Shown piece after piece: positions 25,128 to 32,205 of a DNA stretch of 64,000 nt; the stretch's first letter is position 1, and each line of letters starts with the position of its first letter. The position numbers and the translations under genes were made by a program. This stretch comes from Lactobacillus sp. ESL0679. Lineage in GTDB: Bacteria; Bacillota; Bacilli; Lactobacillales; Lactobacillaceae. The stretch lies in NCBI RefSeq assembly GCF_029433515.1, contig NZ_JAQTIG010000007.1, positions 1-64,000 of the forward strand. Direction: 5' to 3'. The notes under the pieces are model-generated. The model made no database searches. It saw only the letters and a program-made list of their open reading frames with translations, and was not told the origin of the DNA.

Positions 25128-26722
25128 TGACGATTAAAGATTTTTTTAAGCAAAATCCATTACGTTGTATTCTGATAATTTTCACAGCGGCTTTCTTTCC
25201 AGCGATGCATCTGGTTAATACTGGATTGCTTGCAATAATAACAACAGCCGTAAAAAAATGGCAGATTCCATTTGCTTTTTGGCTAGTTGCAATTATGGCG
25301 CTAGTTTCACTGGTTGATTATTTTACTCAAGGCTGGTTTAATTCATTATTTACAAAACAGGCGGAAGAATATAGCGTAGCTTTGCGCCGTAAAATAGTTC
25401 AGCATTATTTTGATGATCAAGCTGATCACCAAGTTTCACAAGTACAAAATCGTTTAACTAATGATATCGAACAAGTAACTTGGGATTACTTTGCATCTTG
25501 GTGCAATATTATTATGGACATTAGCTTTTTTGTTTTTGCTTTCCTATTGTTGCTAAACTTTCATTGGTTATTGCTGGTAATTAGTATTGCAATGACAATT
25601 ATTTCGTTAATCTTGCCTAAATTATTGAATAAGCAGTTACAAAAGGCAACATTACATATTTCTAGTGCTAATAAAATTTACCTTGATAGCCTTGAAAAAT
25701 GGCTGTCTGGATTAGCAGAATTACGTCGATATTTAGCAGGTGCTAAATTATTTAAAGTGATCCAGGTAGATTCTAAAAAGTTAGAAGATGCCAATGTTAA
25801 ACAAGTTGGTTTGCAACAAACTTTAGTAGTAATTAATGGTTTAATTTCGGAAAGTTTTAGCTTTTTACTTTTTATCCTAGCGGGATGGTTGATTATAAAT
25901 CATCACGTTCAATTTGGTGCTTGGATTGTTGTGGGGGACTGTCAATATTATCTTGCTAGCTCAATTGAACAAATGATTGCGGCTTACGGACGAATTGAGG
26001 GAAGTAAGTCTCTTAATAAACAAATTGCAGATTCTGCCACACAAAGTTCGGTAAAACAGGAAAAGAGCGTGGGGACGCCAGTTTCTTTAATAACAGAAAA
26101 TTTAAGTCTTAAGTTTCCTAATGGTGAGCGACTAACTTTTCCGGACATTAATATTAAAAAGGGTGAGAAGGTGTTGCTTACTGGAGATTCTGGTGCCGGT
26201 AAAACTAGCTTACTAAAAATTTTACTTGGTGAAATTACACCTACAACAGGTAAAGTGATATTTAGAAATGAAAAAGGACAAAAAATCATACCGAATATGA
26301 GTAAAGTTGGGTATATTTCCCAAGCACCAGTTTTGTTTCCAGGAAGTATTGCTGACAATATGACAATGTTTAACGCATGTCTAAAATCTAAATTAACACC
26401 ACTGATTGAAAGAATTCAGTTTGCAAGGGATGTTTCAAATTTTCCCACAGGTTTGAATACGAGAATTAATTTAAACAAATTGAATATTTCAGGAGGACAA
26501 AGGCAAAAAATTGTTTTAATTCGGGCACTAGTTCATCAAAGTAAAATTATTCTGATTGATGAAGGAACAAGTGCTATTGATCAACAAGCAACAATTGAAA
26601 TTTTGCGTGAAGTTACTTCTGGTGAACAAACAGTTATTTTTATTGCTCACAGTCTTAATGATTATATGAGACAGATGTTTGATCGTGAGATTCATTTAGT
26701 TAAAAACAAGAATTTAGGGTAA
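25127..26722 (+). CDS. ABC exporter half-transporter 2
   Basis: 531-residue partner of the preceding protein, about as long and of the same build: membrane part to about residue 310, then Walker A GDSGAGKTS, signature ISGGQ, Walker B ILIDEGTSA. The usual Glu after the Walker B Asp is kept, but Ala-Thr of the partner is Gly-Thr here. Start ATG shares the TAATG junction with the upstream stop. Confidence 0.87.
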   Translation: MTIKDFFKQNPLRCILIIFTAAFFPAMHLVNTGLLAIITTAVKKWQIPFAFWLVAIMALVSLVDYFTQGWFNSLFTKQAEEYSVALRRKIVQHYFDDQADHQVSQVQNRLTNDIEQVTWDYFASWCNIIMDISFFVFAFLLLLNFHWLLLVISIAMTIISLILPKLLNKQLQKATLHISSANKIYLDSLEKWLSGLAELRRYLAGAKLFKVIQVDSKKLEDANVKQVGLQQTLVVINGLISESFSFLLFILAGWLIINHHVQFGAWIVVGDCQYYLASSIEQMIAAYGRIEGSKSLNKQIADSATQSSVKQEKSVGTPVSLITENLSLKFPNGERLTFPDINIKKGEKVLLTGDSGAGKTSLLKILLGEITPTTGKVIFRNEKGQKIIPNMSKVGYISQAPVLFPGSIADNMTMFNACLKSKLTPLIERIQFARDVSNFPTGLNTRINLNKLNISGGQRQKIVLIRALVHQSKIILIDEGTSAIDQQATIEILREVTSGEQTVIFIAHSLNDYMRQMFDREIHLVKNKNLG

Positions 26723-26761
26723 ACCCGTTTTGATAAAAATACGTAAATATTTGGAGGAAAA

Positions 26762-27376
26762 ATGAAGAAAATTTTTTTATGCTCTTATTTTGCTGGAGTT
26801 GTTGAACAATTTAAAACTTTCATTCAGACTAGTAACGTAAAAACTAACAAGGTTTTGTTTATTCCAACTGCTGGTAATGTTGAAGAATATACTGGATATA
26901 TTGATGAGGGCCGCGAGGCCTTAACTAACTTGCATTATAAAATTGACGAATTAAACATAGACAAAGAAGATACGGAATACGTAGCAAATAAAATATCAGC
27001 AGCTGATATGATCTATATTAGTGGAGGAAATACATTTTATTTATTACAAGAGTTAAAAAGAAAAAATCTTTTGCCATTATTAATCAATAAAATTAATAGT
27101 GGTATTCCTTACATTGGTGAATCAGCTGGTGCAATTATTTTGGCACCTAGCATTGAATACAACAAAATTATGGATGATATACAAATTGCTCCTGATTTAA
27201 AAGATTATACGGGATTGAATATTACCGATTTTTATACGTTGCCGCATTTTATTGAACCACCGTTTACTGATAGTGTTCAAGAAACTTTTAAAACTTATAA
27301 AGATCAACTTAACTTGATTGCTATTAATAATTCTCAAGCAATAATAGTTAATGGAGATAATTACAAAGTAAAGTAA
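26762..27376 (+). CDS. peptidase family S51 (dipeptidase E-like) protein
   Basis: 204-residue cytoplasmic protein with the class I glutamine amidotransferase-like fold of S51 peptidases. The nucleophile Ser121 is in GESAGAIILAP, and His162 in TLPHFIEPP fits the catalytic histidine. GGNTFYLLQEL precedes it, as in the family. Known members cleave Asp-X dipeptides or related modified peptides. Located 40 bases after the ABC pair behind TTGGAGG, it could act on an antibiotic or peptide (as MccF-like S66 immunity enzymes do), which is inference from context. Confidence 0.82.
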   Translation: MKKIFLCSYFAGVVEQFKTFIQTSNVKTNKVLFIPTAGNVEEYTGYIDEGREALTNLHYKIDELNIDKEDTEYVANKISAADMIYISGGNTFYLLQELKRKNLLPLLINKINSGIPYIGESAGAIILAPSIEYNKIMDDIQIAPDLKDYTGLNITDFYTLPHFIEPPFTDSVQETFKTYKDQLNLIAINNSQAIIVNGDNYKVK

Positions 27377-27475
27377 TTTAAGAGTTTTTCGCTAAAAAAT
27401 TATTATCCACAAAAAGTTGACGCTAACAACCTAACTTGTTTGCTTTATATTATAAAATCATGTAATATAATATTT

Positions 27476-27646
27476 GAAAACAGGTAACTAGAGTATCTGT
27501 TAGATGTAGATTTGAGTTAGGTGGGTTGGACTTAATTGCACTTTCTCAAGGAGTCTTTGAAGGGTTGTATGTGAACACCTCGAGCCAATAGAAAACATTC
27601 TTATTTGTAAATAAGTATAGGAACTCGTAAGAGTTCCTATTTTTTT
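27476..27646 (+). ncRNA. candidate 170-nt non-coding RNA
   Basis: A promoter (TTGCTT at 27440, 17 bases, TAATAT at 27463) and a strong terminator (ATAGGAACTC-GTAA-GAGTTCCTAT, 27617-27640, then T7) frame about 170 bases with no good reading frame. Inside are small stems such as AACAGGTA/TATCTGTT (27479-27500) and TCAAG/TTTGA. It may be a free RNA, for example 6S-like, or an attenuating leader for the next gene. I cannot name a family. Confidence 0.5.
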
Positions 27647-27662
27647 GAAAGATTATTGAATA

Positions 27663-28265
27663 ATGGTTGTAGAATCTGAAACAGACTTATTAATATCTGC
27701 TGCAAGAGAGTATGAAAAGCTACTGGGCAAAGAAATTAAAATGGTATTGGGTCGAAAAGGTAAAAGTGAAATTATAACTCTTCTTTTTGACTCAAGCGAT
27801 TTTTATCATTTGGCTGGCTTGCACAAGTTAGCAGATGTCCGTGATATTTATCGAGGTGAAGCAACCGATATTTTTGACAAAATTGTGTCTGGCAGAATAG
27901 ACATTTCTAATATTAACAGATCTGTATTTTTTGATAATATTATCGAACGTTTGGAAATTTTAAGTCAGATAAATGATCTGTTTACTAAAAGCAATACGAT
28001 TTTTAAATTTAGAAAATTGCAAACTCGAAACAGTAAAATTAATTGGAAGTATTTAGTAGAGTTTGAAACAGTTCAAGGCTATTCTGGGTACTTATTTTTG
28101 ACTGAATACCGTAATAGGCCTAATAATTATGTTTGTATGACAGACTTTAAAAAACATTTGGATTATGGTATAGGCCAAATTAAAATGACCTTATTACAAA
28201 CAAAATTAATTGATAGTGGAACAGAAATAGTTATTTTTCAAAGTCCTTCATATAAAGACGAATAG
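27663..28265 (+). CDS. PBECR4-like putative nuclease/toxin-domain protein
   Basis: 200-residue protein. Residues 46-56, DFYHLAGLHKL, are the recognisable hallmark of PBECR4 domains (phage-related Barnase-EndoU-colicin-RelE-like nucleases), followed by the charged DVRDIYRGEATDIF and by FKFRKLQTRNSKINWKYLVEFE. Family assignment is from memory of that motif. Start has only a distant GAAAG, so translation may be weak or the start differently placed. It follows a terminator, suggesting control by anti-termination. No antitoxin gene is adjacent. Confidence 0.6.
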   Translation: MVVESETDLLISAAREYEKLLGKEIKMVLGRKGKSEIITLLFDSSDFYHLAGLHKLADVRDIYRGEATDIFDKIVSGRIDISNINRSVFFDNIIERLEILSQINDLFTKSNTIFKFRKLQTRNSKINWKYLVEFETVQGYSGYLFLTEYRNRPNNYVCMTDFKKHLDYGIGQIKMTLLQTKLIDSGTEIVIFQSPSYKDE

Positions 28266-28430
28266 TGGATAATTAAACTCTCATTTATAGGCGATGAATG
28301 AGTTTTATTTAATTGATATGTTATAGATTTGTTATCTTCCTTGATTTTATTAATAAGTGTGCATATTCTATTTTTAGATATTTAAATTAAAGGTGTTATA
28401 GTTTAACTAATGATAGAGGGGAAGTTGAAA

Positions 28431-28622
28431 ATGATGAAAGTCCTGAACGGTAAAGAATTATGTCGTACTCTTGGTTTTAGTACCACTCTACTATATAAAT
28501 TTAGAAGAGCAGGCATGCCGTATCACCAAATAGAAGGTGGTAGAGCATATTACATAGCTGATGAAGTAGAAGATTGGTTGCGTCAAGCAGGCTATCATCA
28601 ACAAAAAGTATGGTCTAAATAA
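28431..28622 (+). CDS. orphan excisionase-like HTH protein
   Basis: 63 residues, closely similar to the excisionase at 19725: LNGKELCRTLGFSTTLLYKFRRAG then GGRAYYIADEVEDWLRQAGYH and the same end KVWSK. I use the ATG at 28431 because GAGGGG lies nine bases before it; an ATG at 28410 precedes that site. No integrase follows. It marks the right end of a decayed second element and could cross-act on the neighbouring integrase. Confidence 0.8.
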   Translation: MMKVLNGKELCRTLGFSTTLLYKFRRAGMPYHQIEGGRAYYIADEVEDWLRQAGYHQQKVWSK

Positions 28623-28630
28623 ATATGAAG

Positions 28631-28651
28631 GGCGAATCTTGTTTCGCCTCC
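28631..28651 (+). promoter_or_regulatory. remnant integrase leader hairpin
   Basis: GGCGAA (28631-28636) and TTCGCC (28643-28648) form a hairpin right after the orphan xis stop, where the intact element has its integrase leader hairpin. Its 3' arm GTTTCGCCTCC (28641-28651) contains an anti-ribosome-site CCTCC and pairs, with one bulge, with GGAGTGAAAC in RNA copies 2b and 4. Confidence 0.45.
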
Positions 28652-28784
28652 TTTAGTTAAGAAATAATAATGATTAGTTACAACATAAATAGTGGAAGAA
28701 TGTGACCATAGTTATGAAGAATTAATGGAATTACCAAATAAATAATTATTATACTTAATAAAGGTATAATTGCACTAAAAATAG

Positions 28785-28870
28785 TGCACAGCTTTAAGCT
28801 ATGTGCCAAAAAATCTTTTGGAGTGAAACGGTTGTTTATATAGCGGGCTTTATGCCCGCTTTTTTGTGTC
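28785..28870 (+). ncRNA. structured small RNA, copy 4
   Basis: GCACA...TGTGC hairpin (28785-28805) is followed by linker GGAGTGAAACGGTTGTT and terminator hairpin AGCGGGC/GCCCGCT (28842-28860) identical to copy 1, then T6. The 3' arm GTGTC complements the 5' arm only weakly. Another small stem, GCACTA/TAGTGC, lies just before (28772-28787). The linker is shared with copy 2b. Confidence 0.55.
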
Positions 28871-28916
28871 AAAATGATATTTTATAAAAGCTATATTCAT
28901 ATAAAAATAATTTTGC

Positions 28917-28959
28917 TATAATTAAGAAACGTAGAAAAGTTAAAAAGGGCGGTGGCTAC
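28917..28959 (+). promoter_or_regulatory. toxin mRNA promoter and 5' pairing arm
   Basis: Extended -10 TTTTGCTATAAT (TATAAT 28917-28922), the same twelve bases as before the second module (29346-29357). The 5' leader AAAGGGCGGTGGCTAC (28944-28959) is complementary to GTAGCCACCGTCCTTT (29188-29203) with one G-U pair, so the mRNA ends can fold together as in known type I toxin mRNAs. Confidence 0.6.
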
Positions 28960-28972
28960 CGTTTGAAAGAAG

Positions 28973-29038
28973 ATGATGCTTATGGCATTTACTGGACTAA
29001 TACTCCAATCTCTTAGTAGAAAGGTCGGTCACTTGTGA
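28973..29038 (+). CDS. short upstream reading frame coupled to the toxin
   Basis: 21 codons (MMLMAFTGLILQSLSRKVGHL) whose TGA overlaps the GTG start of the toxin (GTGA). GAAAGAAG precedes it. The overlap suggests that reading this leader frame opens or feeds the toxin start. The matching place in the second module reads only four codons before a stop. It may be regulatory rather than a functional peptide. Confidence 0.4.
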   Translation: MMLMAFTGLILQSLSRKVGHL

Positions 29039-29124
29039 GTGGTTACGAAGTAGCAACAATCGTGTTGCTATCAGTTACATTTCTCGTTGATTTGTTGACG
29101 TACATCGACAATCGCAAGAAATAA
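29035..29124 (+). CDS. holin-like type I toxin peptide
   Basis: 29 residues: MSGYEVATIVLLSVTFLVDL then LTYIDNRKK. One hydrophobic membrane helix with a short charged tail ending in lysines is the pattern of the Hol_Tox-type toxins (TxpA/BsrG-like) of Firmicutes. Such peptides damage the membrane when their antisense RNA is lost. Start is GTG. An antisense RNA reads into its 3' end. Confidence 0.72.
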   Translation: MSGYEVATIVLLSVTFLVDLLTYIDNRKK

Positions 29125-29129
29125 CTGTA

Positions 29130-29258
29130 AACAAAAAACGCCCTGAGAAATAACTTGACAGTTACAGGGCGTATAAAAAATATGTCTGTAGCCACCGTCC
29201 TTTGAAGACGGCTCTACGTAGAGAAGTCCTATTTGCAGTAGGACTTCTTTTTAATTAC
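29130..29258 (-). ncRNA. antisense antitoxin RNA, module 1
   Basis: On the minus strand TTGCCC (29288-29293), 17 bases, TATAAT (29265-29270, extended TGC) make a strong promoter. The RNA would run left through AGAAGTCC/GGACTTCT and end at ACGCCCTG/CAGGGCGT (29138-29172) followed by T6. It overlaps the toxin mRNA 3' region by over 100 bases, the arrangement of TxpA/RatA-type modules. Confidence 0.65.
29222..29254 (+). terminator. terminator of toxin mRNA, module 1
   Basis: AGAAGTCCTA and TAGGACTTCT form a ten-pair stem followed by TTTT. It is repeated at 29722-29752 (AGAAGTCCTA/TAGGGCTTCT) in the second module; the shared block runs on to about 29300 and 29800 and includes both antitoxin promoters. 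Confidence 0.75.
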
Positions 29259-29479
29259 AACGACATTATAGCATGTGCATTAGTCATGGGCAATCAATAC
29301 TTGCAAACGAATAATTATTAAGTTACTTATCAATAAGTATCGGACTTTTGCTATAATTAAATTCGAACATGAGTAAGAATAGATAGCGGTGACTAATTTC
29401 TAACTTAAGGAAGTGGTGCTTATGGTGTAACAACTATTAAGTTCAGAATCTGGCAGGAAGGATTAGTCAGGTATCCACC

Positions 29480-29641
29480 ATGGATACTGTTATTGCTCTT
29501 GGTTTGTCAATTGCAATGATTACTTTGGTATAGGTAGAAATTATTAGTAGCTTAACTAAGTTAACTAATAAGGCTACTGACTTAATCAAAGCGTTGGTTG
29601 AATTAAGGACCACTTTGAAGAAATTCAAAGCAAACAAATAA
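29480..29641 (+). pseudogene. broken holin-like toxin, module 2
   Basis: MDTVIALGLSIAMITLV then a TAG (29531-29533), then the same frame continues as VEIISSLTKLTNKATDLIKA up to a Lys-rich end and TAA. The amber codon cuts the membrane helix from its tail. The 5' leader (29385-29394) and 3' region (29690-29699) can still pair, and promoter and antitoxin are intact. Either the toxin is dead or the 17-residue peptide is what is made; ribosome sites are poor. Confidence 0.5.
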
Positions 29642-29757
29642 CCGCTCTAGTTTCGCAGACAATTGCGGTTATTTATCAAAATATTGTTAAGTCATCGCTT
29701 TTTAAGCGGAAACTCATGTTAAGAAGTCCTACCCAATAGGGCTTCTTTTTTAGTTAC
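29632..29757 (-). ncRNA. antisense antitoxin RNA, module 2
   Basis: Minus-strand promoter TTGCCC (29787-29792), 17 bases, TATAAT (29764-29769), same as in module 1. The RNA ends at the stem AAATAACCGC/GCGGTTATTT (29636-29674) with T-rich tail. Conserved although the toxin frame is broken. Confidence 0.58.
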
Positions 29758-29925
29758 AACGATATTATAACATGTGCATTAGTCACGGGCAATTAATACT
29801 CACAACTAAACTCATGAGAATTATAATACGAAAATGTTAAAAATAACACAAATTTTCCTTTTAAAAATGAATACTTTCTGTTATTATTTTCTATGGCTGA
29901 ATTTGAGTAAAAAGGGGTGGTAGCT

Positions 29926-30060
29926 ATGCCAAACATTAAAATCGTTTCGATTTCAATTTTAATTCTGGCAGTCTCACTTTTTTATCGAGTTAGGCAGTTC
30001 GTTCAATTTTTCAATAATATCCAAACTAAAGGACTTAGTGCTTTTTACATTTATAATTAG
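29926..30060 (+). CDS. 44-residue membrane peptide
   Basis: Starts MPNIKIVSISILILAVSLFY, then RVRQFVQFFNNIQTKGLSAF and YIYN. One N-terminal membrane helix and a basic tail. AAAGGGGTGG lies seven bases before the ATG, a strong site. The 3' end of the frame forms a terminator stem with the sequence after it (GGACTTA/TAAGTCT, to about 30076). It may be a third toxin-like peptide; no antisense promoter is seen. Confidence 0.55.
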   Translation: MPNIKIVSISILILAVSLFYRVRQFVQFFNNIQTKGLSAFYIYN

Positions 30061-30107
30061 CCGTAAGTCTTTTTTTGTGGGCAGTTTTTGGGAGGTAATA
30101 GGTAATT

Positions 30108-31037
30108 ATGCGTAATTTCAAAAGGTTATCAGCATTTGCTGTGGCATTGCTGGCTACAATTATGTTAAGTGCATGTGGCAACGGCAGTCAGAAGCAGAGT
30201 AATAGTGCAGCACCGAAGTCACTAAATGTCCAATTTGTCCCTAGTGTTGCAGCTAACAAGATGGAAGGCCGTGCTAAACCAATAGAAAAGATGTTGTCTA
30301 AACGATTGGGTATTCCTGTTCATGTTACGGTTTCAACCGACAACAATGCTGTGATTGAAGCAATGAAATCCAAGAAGGTTGATGTTGGCTTCTTACCTGC
30401 TGATGCCTATGTTCAAGCACATAAGCAAGGAGCTGCCGATGTTTTATTACAATCGGAACGTTACGGCTTAAAGGAGCCAGGTGGCACGTGGACTAAGCAA
30501 CTAGTCCATACTCTGCGCTCAGAAATTTTGGTTAGGAAAAATTCCAAGATTAAGAGTTGGAAGGACTTAAAAGGCAAGTCGATTTCCATTCAAAGTCCAA
30601 CTTCAACAACGGGGTATATTTTCCCAATTGCGGAGTTAAAGCAGAAGGGCTTTGACGTTACCAAGAATTGTAAGTTAGTTACAGTTACTGGCCATGATCA
30701 AGGGGTCTTGAACGTTTTAAGTGGTGACACCGATGCGGCATTTGTCTTTGAAGATGCTCGTAACAACGTTTTGCAAGACAACCCGAAAGTTAAGTCCCAA
30801 GTGGTACCAATTTACTTTACTAGACCAGTACCTAATGACACAATTTCCGTAATTCCAAGTTTGCCGAAGGCTTTTCGTGAAAAACTGGCTAAGGCTTTCA
30901 TCGCGATTGGTAAGTCTAAGGCTGGTAAGAAGGTAATTGAAAGTGTTTATGACCAAGAAGGTTACATTCCTTCCAAAGACAGTGACTACAACATTGTTCG
31001 TAAGTACCAGAAGATTGCCCAAGAAGTTAAAAAGTAA
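30108..31037 (+). CDS. phosphonate/phosphate-type ABC substrate-binding lipoprotein
   Basis: PhnD-like type II periplasmic-binding fold, 309 residues. A signal peptide with lipobox LSAC (Cys23) predicts a lipid anchor outside the membrane. Family features: LNVQFVPSVAANKMEGRAKP, then KKVDVGFLPADAYVQAHKQG, and SPTSTTGYIFPIAELK. Members bind phosphonate, phosphite or phosphate esters. The permease and ATPase are not adjacent, so it either serves a distant transporter or has a different role. Confidence 0.85.
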   Translation: MRNFKRLSAFAVALLATIMLSACGNGSQKQSNSAAPKSLNVQFVPSVAANKMEGRAKPIEKMLSKRLGIPVHVTVSTDNNAVIEAMKSKKVDVGFLPADAYVQAHKQGAADVLLQSERYGLKEPGGTWTKQLVHTLRSEILVRKNSKIKSWKDLKGKSISIQSPTSTTGYIFPIAELKQKGFDVTKNCKLVTVTGHDQGVLNVLSGDTDAAFVFEDARNNVLQDNPKVKSQVVPIYFTRPVPNDTISVIPSLPKAFREKLAKAFIAIGKSKAGKKVIESVYDQEGYIPSKDSDYNIVRKYQKIAQEVKK

Positions 31038-31049
31038 TTTTAATTAGCA

Positions 31050-31090
31050 AAAAACACGCTCTCAGATTAATTAACTGAGAACGTGTTTTG
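31050..31090. terminator. bidirectional terminator
   Basis: AAAACACG.TCTCAG pairs with CTGAGA.CGTGTTTT, T-rich on both sides, between the PhnD-like gene and the convergent EIIC-like gene. Confidence 0.85.
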
Positions 31091-31099
31091 TTTGTATAA

Positions 31100-32182
31100 T
31101 TATTCGCCTAAGTAAGCAAAATCCACTTTTTCATCGTAAACATGCAGCATTTTATCAAGGATGAAGCGGCAGGCAAGAGCGGTAACAGCTGGGATGACGA
31201 ACCAAGCAAGCAGAGCCAATAGTAAATTGATGCTGCTAGCACCAGCGTCAAGGGAAGCAAGGGGACCAACAATTCCAACAAGACCGAAGCCGGCTGAAGC
31301 TGGAGTTCCAGAAATATGCCATAAGGCTACCGGCAGCGCGGACACTGTTGAAGTGATGATAATTGGGAGCATGATAATTGGATGTCTAAATAAGTTAGGG
31401 ATCATCATCTTCATGGCGCCGAGGGCAACAGCAATGGTAACGCCGGCCTTGTTAACTTTCCATGAGTGAACAACCAGCACGATTGTGGTTGCGGCAACTC
31501 CCATCGCAGCAGCCCCAGCAGCGATTCCGCTAAGCTGAATAGCCATTCCAATGGCAACTGTTGAGACTGGTGTGACAATTAAGAGAGCAAACATCCATGA
31601 AATTAGAATACACATTAAAATTGGCTGCAGTTTGGTGAAGGAAGCAATGATCGCACCTAAGCCCGTAGTGATTTTGCTGACAAATGGCAAAAGCAGGAAG
31701 CCAATGTAGGCAGAACCGCCACCAACGACAATTGGACTCAACACGATTTTGACAGAGCCAAAGAGATTACCGATTAGCATTGTGAGAAAGACGGCGATAG
31801 CTGCAGTAATCATCGTGTTAATCAAGTCACCGGTACCAGATGAAATGAAAATTCCGGCTTGCTTGGTTGCGGGATTAATCGCTTGGGCGTTAAATTGGGT
31901 AACGCCAGAGCCAACGTAGGATGCACCCGCAACAATGGCAATATCAATTGGTGCAAAGTTAAATTGATAGGCAATTAGCGCACCGATCAATAGTGGGGTT
32001 GCTACTTGGAAAACTAGTAAAACATGGGTTAAACCAAGCGTAAAAGCATTGGTACCGCACAATTTTAAGATTGCGCTCAATACGGCGTTAGGAATTAAGC
32101 CAACGATAATTCCTGTCGCTGTTCCTGATAAAACTTTATTAAAAAATTCCTTTGCTGTAACTTGATTTTTTGTATTATTCAT
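31100..32182 (-). CDS. EIIC-like membrane protein (PTS_EIIC_2 type)
   Basis: 360 residues, about ten membrane helices, with GTATGIIVGLIPNAVLSAIL at the start and HPIIMLPIIITSTVSALPVAL late. This matches the PTS_EIIC_2 group of membrane proteins that look like sugar channels but usually stand alone without EIIA or EIIB, as here. Transported substrate unknown. It is 24 bases downstream of the peptide-binding lipoprotein gene on the same strand. Confidence 0.78.
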   Translation of the reverse strand: MNNTKNQVTAKEFFNKVLSGTATGIIVGLIPNAVLSAILKLCGTNAFTLGLTHVLLVFQVATPLLIGALIAYQFNFAPIDIAIVAGASYVGSGVTQFNAQAINPATKQAGIFISSGTGDLINTMITAAIAVFLTMLIGNLFGSVKIVLSPIVVGGGSAYIGFLLLPFVSKITTGLGAIIASFTKLQPILMCILISWMFALLIVTPVSTVAIGMAIQLSGIAAGAAAMGVAATTIVLVVHSWKVNKAGVTIAVALGAMKMMIPNLFRHPIIMLPIIITSTVSALPVALWHISGTPASAGFGLVGIVGPLASLDAGASSINLLLALLAWFVIPAVTALACRFILDKMLHVYDEKVDFAYLGE

Positions 32183-32205
32183 AATATTTTTCCTTAAAGT
32201 TGCTT

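Noticed and set aside
28266-28430. Further gene between the PBECR4-like gene and the orphan excisionase
   Set aside because: AT-rich with stops in all frames; only a weak terminator-like stem near 28275-28307.
29480-29641. Selenocysteine- or suppressor-read amber codon in the second toxin
   Set aside because: No supporting element, and lactobacilli are not known to use TAG this way; loss of the toxin is simpler.
20000-30000. CRISPR array suggested by repeated hairpin blocks
   Set aside because: The copies are irregularly spaced, differ in sequence and have no spacers of constant length or cas genes.
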